Source: Fragilaria crotonensis (taxonomy: Eukaryota; Bacillariophyta; Fragilariophyceae; Fragilariales; Fragilariaceae). From it: a stretch of 21,276 nucleotides of DNA. The position numbers and the translations under genes are program-made. The stretch is taken from NCBI GenBank assembly GCA_022925895.1, contig JAKSYS010000825.1:1-21276 (forward strand), written 5' to 3'. The stretch's first letter is position 1. Each line of letters begins with the position of its first letter. Positions 17,519 through 21,276 of this stretch are shown one piece after another. The notes below the pieces were generated by a model. The model did no database searches and was not told the origin of the DNA. It saw nothing but the letters and a program-made list of their open reading frames with translations.

Positions 17519-20201
17519 GGAACGCAGGAGTACTGGGCGGCGTCGGGGAGGCGTGTTGTACGGAGCGAGAGGCGTGCATGAGCGCCGCTGGGGAATTCGG
17601 AACGGTCGCCGAGCGCGAGGGGCTGCGGGACAGTGCGCGAGGCGAGACGTCGATCGGAGGCGAAGGGGTGCTGCGCGGCACCGGAGGGGCGTCCTGGGTG
17701 CGTCGAGCGGCGTGCATGAGCGCGGCCGGCGATCTGGTCGCTGGGGACGCGGTGCGGGTGGCGACCGCTGACTGCGGCGACGTAGGCGAGGGGGTTGCCC
17801 GCGACTGGTTACGTAAGTCGCGAGTTCGTCCTGACGGCTGGCTGTACGTCGGCGCCGTATTGGCCAGTGTAGTGATCGTTGTCGGCATTACTAGGTCTAG
17901 TTGTGGCTGCGAGGGAGCAGGTAAAGAGTAAGCATGATCACGGTTGACTAGTTTCGGTTTCTTGGTTTTGTCCCCCTCATCTTGGTGGGAGCGCATTCGC
18001 GAACGACACTTGGCGACCCAAGCCGTCAAACCAGCCTTCTGCTCGTCGGTGAGCGCTACGTGTGTGCTGGAGTGGAAGCAGGACTTCACGCATCTGCCGT
18101 TCAAGTGGAAACGGCAACACAAATTTGGAATGGGAGCCTCGCCGGCGTGATCCACGAACGTCTGCCAATTGTCCTTGCTCGAGATTTTGATCAAACGCCC
18201 AATCGGGTTCGTGACTACGTCGTCCGCATATCCCGAGCGCCCGGACGATGCTCCGCCCCGAGACGAGCTCGCCCCCGGTGCTGGTGAGTCCTCGCCTCCA
18301 AGCTTCGACTTAAGATACGGGCAAATCGGAAACTGAAACATGCCGTCGACTAGCTGCTGTCTCGCCTGGGTGAAGTCAAAAAGACTGGGATCAACTAAAT
18401 CGATATGGTCGCAGCCTGCACACGCCACCAGGAACTGCTGGAGCCGCCGTTCGATAAACCATCCCAGACGGCTTGGCGCCGTTACGTCCACGGAAGCTAA
18501 TTGTCGCAAATGGGCGACGGTTGTTCCTCCTGTCTTCGTCAGAAAATGGACCCATGCGGTCAACATGGTCGTGATCGGTGACCGGGGCCCAAAGACCAAC
18601 TCCGATACGCCGGACATGTTCTCGAGGAGACCGGCCAGTTCCCGAAAATCTCGTGGAACCGTGTGGCGAACCTGCGTAAGCCGCTTCACGTCTTTGTCGG
18701 TGAGTCCGGTCGTCGAGTCAGTGATCTTGAGCTGCATCCGCATGAGCTCGTCCGTGTTGTCATGTCCATCGTCTGATCCGGTCGGGTTCTTCCTCGCAAG
18801 CGGTTGGGGGCCGCACGCGAAGAGGCTGAAAGCTTCTGGCCTGTCGACTGAGGTCGAGACGAACGAAGCCATTCGCACCGCTGTGCAGAAACCAGATGGG
18901 AGCCACACATCCAGGCCCAGGCGCGTCTTCAGGTGGTGGTGAAGGTGCTGGGCCACATAGGCTGCATTCGCTAGCCTGAGGATCTCGGTGTAAGTCTCGA
19001 CGGGTTCCGTCGCCGCCTCCCCTGATCCCGTCCGCTGCGTTGCCAATAATACCATCTGTTGCGTTGTCACGGGGAAAGCCTCGAAGCCTCCTTTCTTTGT
19101 GACTGTGGCTGCCGAGTTTGCCCGCTCCGTCACTTGCAACGCCAGTGCGTTCGCCAAGTTTGTCCATGCTTCGTTGGCCGCCGGTGCACCCATCGGGTCG
19201 GCTGCTGGTGTCCTCGCCACGGCTGCTCTTGTTGCGAGATGCCGCAGGTGGGTATCCCTCGCCCAAACATCCGCTCTAGGGTTAAGTAGTGAACCCGTGA
19301 CGACCCCGATTTTGTTACCTAGTCGCTCCTTTGCGCGTGACGTTGCGACGTTCCACAACCACCTCGCGACGTATGCGGCCCGTCGGGCCGTCTGGGATTG
19401 CTTCGGGTCCTCTCCCGCCTGCATTGCCCTGGTTCTTATGGCTGCAATAGCTGCCAGGCAGAGTTGTGATGCATCCGTGCTGTACGCCTCCATGATGGCG
19501 GCGAAGATAAATGCCGGCACGGGCAGTATGTTGGGCATCGTGATCCTGCTGTGAACCACCGTCACACTCGGGTCATCGTTCTCATCATTGGTCGGTCCTT
19601 GTTCCGGCCCCACCGAATTGTCCTCCTCGTCACTCGAATCGACCATCAACAGTTTCTTATATTCCTGCATCTTAGATGTCGGAGTTTTGTTCGTGCGAGT
19701 GCGGCTTCCCACAGTGGATCGTTTGCTCGTCGGTTTCTTCGTCTTCGGCGGTCCGTCGTCTTTCGGTTGCTCCGGTTTTCTGGCCTGTTTGCCTCGTTCG
19801 GAGGTGACGTCGTCAACCGACGTCCAGGGTTCCATTTCGGACCACTCGATCATGGTGCCCGACTGTCCGTCGTACGCCCCCGAACTTTCGATGACGATCG
19901 TCGACGCTGTGCTTCCTGCACCGGTGAGAGCCCAGAGGTCCCCTCCGCTTTCGACATGGAGTTCGTCCTCCACATCCTGGTGGATATGGTGGGCTGCCAG
20001 GATGCCTCCCCTTCCCCTTAGCAGTAAGAGATGGCCTATCTTCGGGGAACAGAGTCGGCGAAAACCATTGACGGTGTTGAGCTCGCTCGCCTGGAGGTTC
20101 TCAAATCGTTCGACCTCGTCCCACTGATCAATCTCACGGAAGACGTCCACCCACGTCTTGGACAGGGTGATGGGCGAGAAGACCGAAGGTGTGGAGGACA
20201 T
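17163..20201 (-). CDS. Gag-like protein of the YR element, intact
   Basis: This uninterrupted frame of 1,012 residues begins at ATG 20201 (MSSTPSVFSPITLSKTWVDV), just inside repeat A1. The frame is also open through the repeat back to 20324, but that part is repeat sequence. The N-terminus is acidic, followed by a Lys/Thr-rich region (KTKKPTSKRSTVGSRTRTNK). A large alanine-rich helical middle (about 18350-19550) resembles capsid-like regions of diatom YR elements. A CCCH-type knuckle lies at about 18075-18135 (CCRFHLNGRCVKSCFHSSTH) and probably binds RNA. The C-terminus is Ser/Pro/Arg-rich and holds two copies of SPAALMHA(A/S)R. The last 355 bp overlap the first pol frame, so pol is probably made by frameshifting or re-initiation. 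It is the only unbroken gene of the element. Confidence 0.82.
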   Translation of the reverse strand: MSSTPSVFSPITLSKTWVDVFREIDQWDEVERFENLQASELNTVNGFRRLCSPKIGHLLLLRGRGGILAAHHIHQDVEDELHVESGGDLWALTGAGSTASTIVIESSGAYDGQSGTMIEWSEMEPWTSVDDVTSERGKQARKPEQPKDDGPPKTKKPTSKRSTVGSRTRTNKTPTSKMQEYKKLLMVDSSDEEDNSVGPEQGPTNDENDDPSVTVVHSRITMPNILPVPAFIFAAIMEAYSTDASQLCLAAIAAIRTRAMQAGEDPKQSQTARRAAYVARWLWNVATSRAKERLGNKIGVVTGSLLNPRADVWARDTHLRHLATRAAVARTPAADPMGAPAANEAWTNLANALALQVTERANSAATVTKKGGFEAFPVTTQQMVLLATQRTGSGEAATEPVETYTEILRLANAAYVAQHLHHHLKTRLGLDVWLPSGFCTAVRMASFVSTSVDRPEAFSLFACGPQPLARKNPTGSDDGHDNTDELMRMQLKITDSTTGLTDKDVKRLTQVRHTVPRDFRELAGLLENMSGVSELVFGPRSPITTMLTAWVHFLTKTGGTTVAHLRQLASVDVTAPSRLGWFIERRLQQFLVACAGCDHIDLVDPSLFDFTQARQQLVDGMFQFPICPYLKSKLGGEDSPAPGASSSRGGASSGRSGYADDVVTNPIGRLIKISSKDNWQTFVDHAGEAPIPNLCCRFHLNGRCVKSCFHSSTHVALTDEQKAGLTAWVAKCRSRMRSHQDEGDKTKKPKLVNRDHAYSLPAPSQPQLDLVMPTTITTLANTAPTYSQPSGRTRDLRNQSRATPSPTSPQSAVATRTASPATRSPAALMHAARRTQDAPPVPRSTPSPPIDVSPRALSRSPSRSATVPNSPAALMHASRSVQHASPTPPSTPAFRGEFAPLQPGKYTSPPVPFPRLQRPGVIYPCAVSPPTGSAASILSHDSPPTQPTDFILVDARGYGPQPSYAPTFRSQLERRSRGATVFHPDTRVRVSLRRRSRPSPATRCGVAFATYH

Positions 20202-20205
20202 GGTG

Positions 20206-20370
20206 TTCTCCCATGCCCTTTCCTCTCCTCTGCCTCTTGGCACGCGGGGGGTGGGTGGGAATTTTAATTCTATTCTAGAATCGCCGTTGTCTTTGTCGGA
20301 CTTGCGAATTATGATGACTTTCACAACGTCGTATCTCGTCTGTCAGTCGTCCTTCCTTGCGAATATCCCA
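20206..20370 (-). repeat. Split repeat A1 (right end, 5' end of YR element)
   Basis: This repeats A2 with no differences over at least 156 bp, 20215-20370. It ends five bases before the likely gag start codon and presumably contains the element's promoter and 5' leader. Confidence 0.92.
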
Positions 20371-20414
20371 AATAAAGGCGAGATCGCAACTAAAAATCGA
20401 ACATTCATAACCTA

Positions 20415-20481
20415 ATAGACAATGGGTTATGAATGTTCGAAACTTCGAAACTTCAAAATTTTGTTTCGCCGTATATGGCCC
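20415..20481 (-). repeat. Right TIR of Harbinger 2
   Basis: This inverted counterpart of the left end finishes at 20481 and is followed by TTA. The inner part contains GGTTATGAATGTTCGA (20425-20440), which also pairs with 20397-20412 to form a hairpin. Confidence 0.88.
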
Positions 20482-20524
20482 TTAGAAGGAATGGTGTACG
20501 AGGTCACGCACAAAGTCCATTAAC

Positions 20525-21242
20525 GATTCAGAATAATAGCATGTCTATCAATTAAGCAATATCAGAAGGACGATGTCATGATTCAAGTTCCACTATCAGG
20601 CTCTCGTATTGGCGACGTCCGAATTTCCAGCCTTTCGTTCGAGCCGTTTTGAAGTCCCAACTACCTGAAAAACGATCCTAGTTTGTTGAGTCCAGCATCC
20701 TTCAAATCATTCAGATCCAAGTTTTGAACCATCTCAACAGCACTTTGGGCGATATCGCCCACATCTATGGACTTGAACTTTTCGATTGCTGCATTCATCA
20801 CGTCAATCACTGCCAACAGGAGACGCTTGATTTGATCTGCAAACTGCTTCATCATCTCACCAAGCTTGACGATTCGACACATTTCTTGAATCCTGTCAAT
20901 GGCCGATTGGATATCCCAAACACCCATAAAGGACTCGATAGTCTTCATGCACGTTTGCGCAAACTCTTGTAACATGACTAACAATTCCTTCGCAATACCG
21001 ACTTTGTCCGAAACATTGGAAAATCCAGCCGATCCAACATTGACGGCAGCAACAATATTGGCGTTGTTAATCGCTTCACGACTGGCTTCAAGGTCGACAA
21101 TGTTGACTTCCACGTTGGCAGGTTCGGGGTCGCGGTCGCTCACACCTGCATTTTCGGCAATGCCTTCCGTCACCATGGTGGTAGATTCGAGAACCCTTCT
21201 CTGACTCGATCCACCATGGCCATTGCCTTTGTGGTACACTCC
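20525..21242 (-). repeat. Direct duplication, copy 2
   Basis: This is the partner of 75-790, in the same orientation. The core from about 20692 to 21220 matches with scattered substitutions. Beyond GCCATTGCCTTTGTGG the two copies diverge. Transposon sequence ends at 20484, only about 40 bp before the homology begins. Confidence 0.85.
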
Positions 21243-21260
21243 GAGCACAATGTCATCCAT
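20661..21260 (-). CDS. Paralogue of the small helical protein, altered at both ends
   Basis: The open frame encodes 199 residues and matches the gene at 149-772 from MVTEGIAENAG through GSFFR, with about 11 differences. The core helices are kept. Two changes separate it from copy 1. One G is missing near 21178 (ACCATGGTGG here, ACCATGGGTGG in copy 1). The copy-1-type start MAMVDRVREGF... therefore reaches a stop after 17 codons, and the core is instead in frame with an upstream ATG at 21260 or with its own internal ATG. At the other end, CAG has become TAG right after SFFR, removing about 19 residues. It may be a working variant started at the internal ATG or an early pseudogene. Function is unknown, as for copy 1. 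Confidence 0.5.
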   Translation of the reverse strand: MDDIVLGVYHKGNGHGGSSQRRVLESTTMVTEGIAENAGVSDRDPEPANVEVNIVDLEASREAINNANIVAAVNVGSAGFSNVSDKVGIAKELLVMLQEFAQTCMKTIESFMGVWDIQSAIDRIQEMCRIVKLGEMMKQFADQIKRLLLAVIDVMNAAIEKFKSIDVGDIAQSAVEMVQNLDLNDLKDAGLNKLGSFFR

Positions 21261-21276
21261 CTCAGTGGCGATCGAA

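Larger units (their letters stand above)
13802..20370 (-). mobile_element. Tyrosine-recombinase retrotransposon with split direct repeats (DIRS order, PAT/Ngaro-like)
   Basis: This 6,569-bp element is read on the minus strand as A1 (20370-20206), gag, pol (RT and RNase H), YR, B1 (14207-14048), A2 (14047-13884) and B2 (13920-13802). A1 repeats at A2 and B1 repeats at B2, the split-direct-repeat order known for PAT- and Ngaro-type YR retrotransposons. The A2-B1 junction is exactly what joining the two ends would give, as expected for integration from a circle by a YR. There is no target duplication, also typical of YR elements. The insertion interrupts the right end of Harbinger 2. The element looks richer in G+C than its surroundings. 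Gag is open, while pol and YR are frameshifted. Confidence 0.9.
10312..20481 (-). mobile_element. Harbinger element 2 (PIF/Harbinger), split by a nested retroelement
   Basis: The ends are inverted repeats beginning GGGCCATAT...ACGGCGAAAC. TTA flanks both sides (10309-10311 and 20482-20484), which is the PIF/Harbinger signature. Without the nested retroelement at 13802-20370 the element would be 3,601 bp. It carries a DDE transposase on the minus strand (12152-13564) and a convergent second gene on the plus strand (10563-12063), the same tail-to-tail plan as Harbinger 1. Both genes are damaged, so this copy is not autonomous. The right subterminal region is divided: part lies at about 13760-13801 and the rest, with the terminus, at 20371-20481. 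The uninterrupted target would read TGCTGGAC-TTA-GAAGGAATG. Confidence 0.9.

Noticed and set aside
13884-20370. A1 and A2 as long terminal repeats of an LTR retrotransposon
   Set aside because: The repeats do not both lie at the ends. B1 and B2 flank A2, there is no target duplication, and the element encodes a tyrosine recombinase rather than a DDE integrase.
1-21276. tRNA, rRNA or snRNA genes
   Set aside because: No tRNA-like arms, rRNA segments or other recognisable RNA gene signatures were found by eye on either strand.

Overview
The window is eukaryotic and most probably from a pennate diatom. This is inferred from three things: an LRR receptor-like gene with the diatom-type layout (Ser/Thr-rich cytoplasmic tail, one membrane segment, proline hinge, then LRRs), two PIF/Harbinger DNA transposons, and a tyrosine-recombinase (YR) retrotransposon of the DIRS order. 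I see no bacterial operons, rRNA, tRNA or CRISPR. Almost everything between about 2.9 and 20.5 kb is transposon sequence, and one element lies inside another.

Layout from left to right. (1) 75-790 holds a small helical protein gene of unknown function (minus strand, 149-772). A second, slightly damaged copy lies in the same orientation at 20525-21242. (2) 845-2664 (minus) is an LRR receptor-like gene broken by two one-base frame changes. (3) 2908-7018 is a complete PIF/Harbinger element: 39-bp perfect terminal inverted repeats (TIRs), TTA target duplication, an apparently intact DDE transposase (plus, with a predicted 70-bp intron) and a convergent second gene. (4) 7209-10033 (minus) is a decayed DDE transposase of a different, little-described family with SAP-like motifs. 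Two in-frame stops and one frameshift split it. (5) 10312-20481 is a second Harbinger element with TTA duplication, palindromic ends, a transposase with one in-frame amber codon and a frameshifted partner gene. (6) Inside its right end, 13802-20370 is a 6.6-kb YR retrotransposon on the minus strand. It encodes an intact Gag-like protein with a CCCH zinc knuckle, a heavily frameshifted RT-RNase H and a YR. Split direct repeats bound it in the order A1-body-B1-A2-B2, as in PAT/Ngaro-type elements.

The nesting gives a relative history. The helical gene was duplicated, Harbinger 2 and Harbinger 1 inserted between the copies in unknown order, and the YR element later entered Harbinger 2. The YR element's repeats are identical between copies, which suggests a recent arrival, yet its pol region is badly frameshifted while gag is open. 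Either it was mobilised in trans, or some frameshifts are assembly errors. Nearly every long gene in the window carries one-base frame changes, so raw-read checking matters before any is called a pseudogene. All comparisons are from reading the sequence; no database search was possible.
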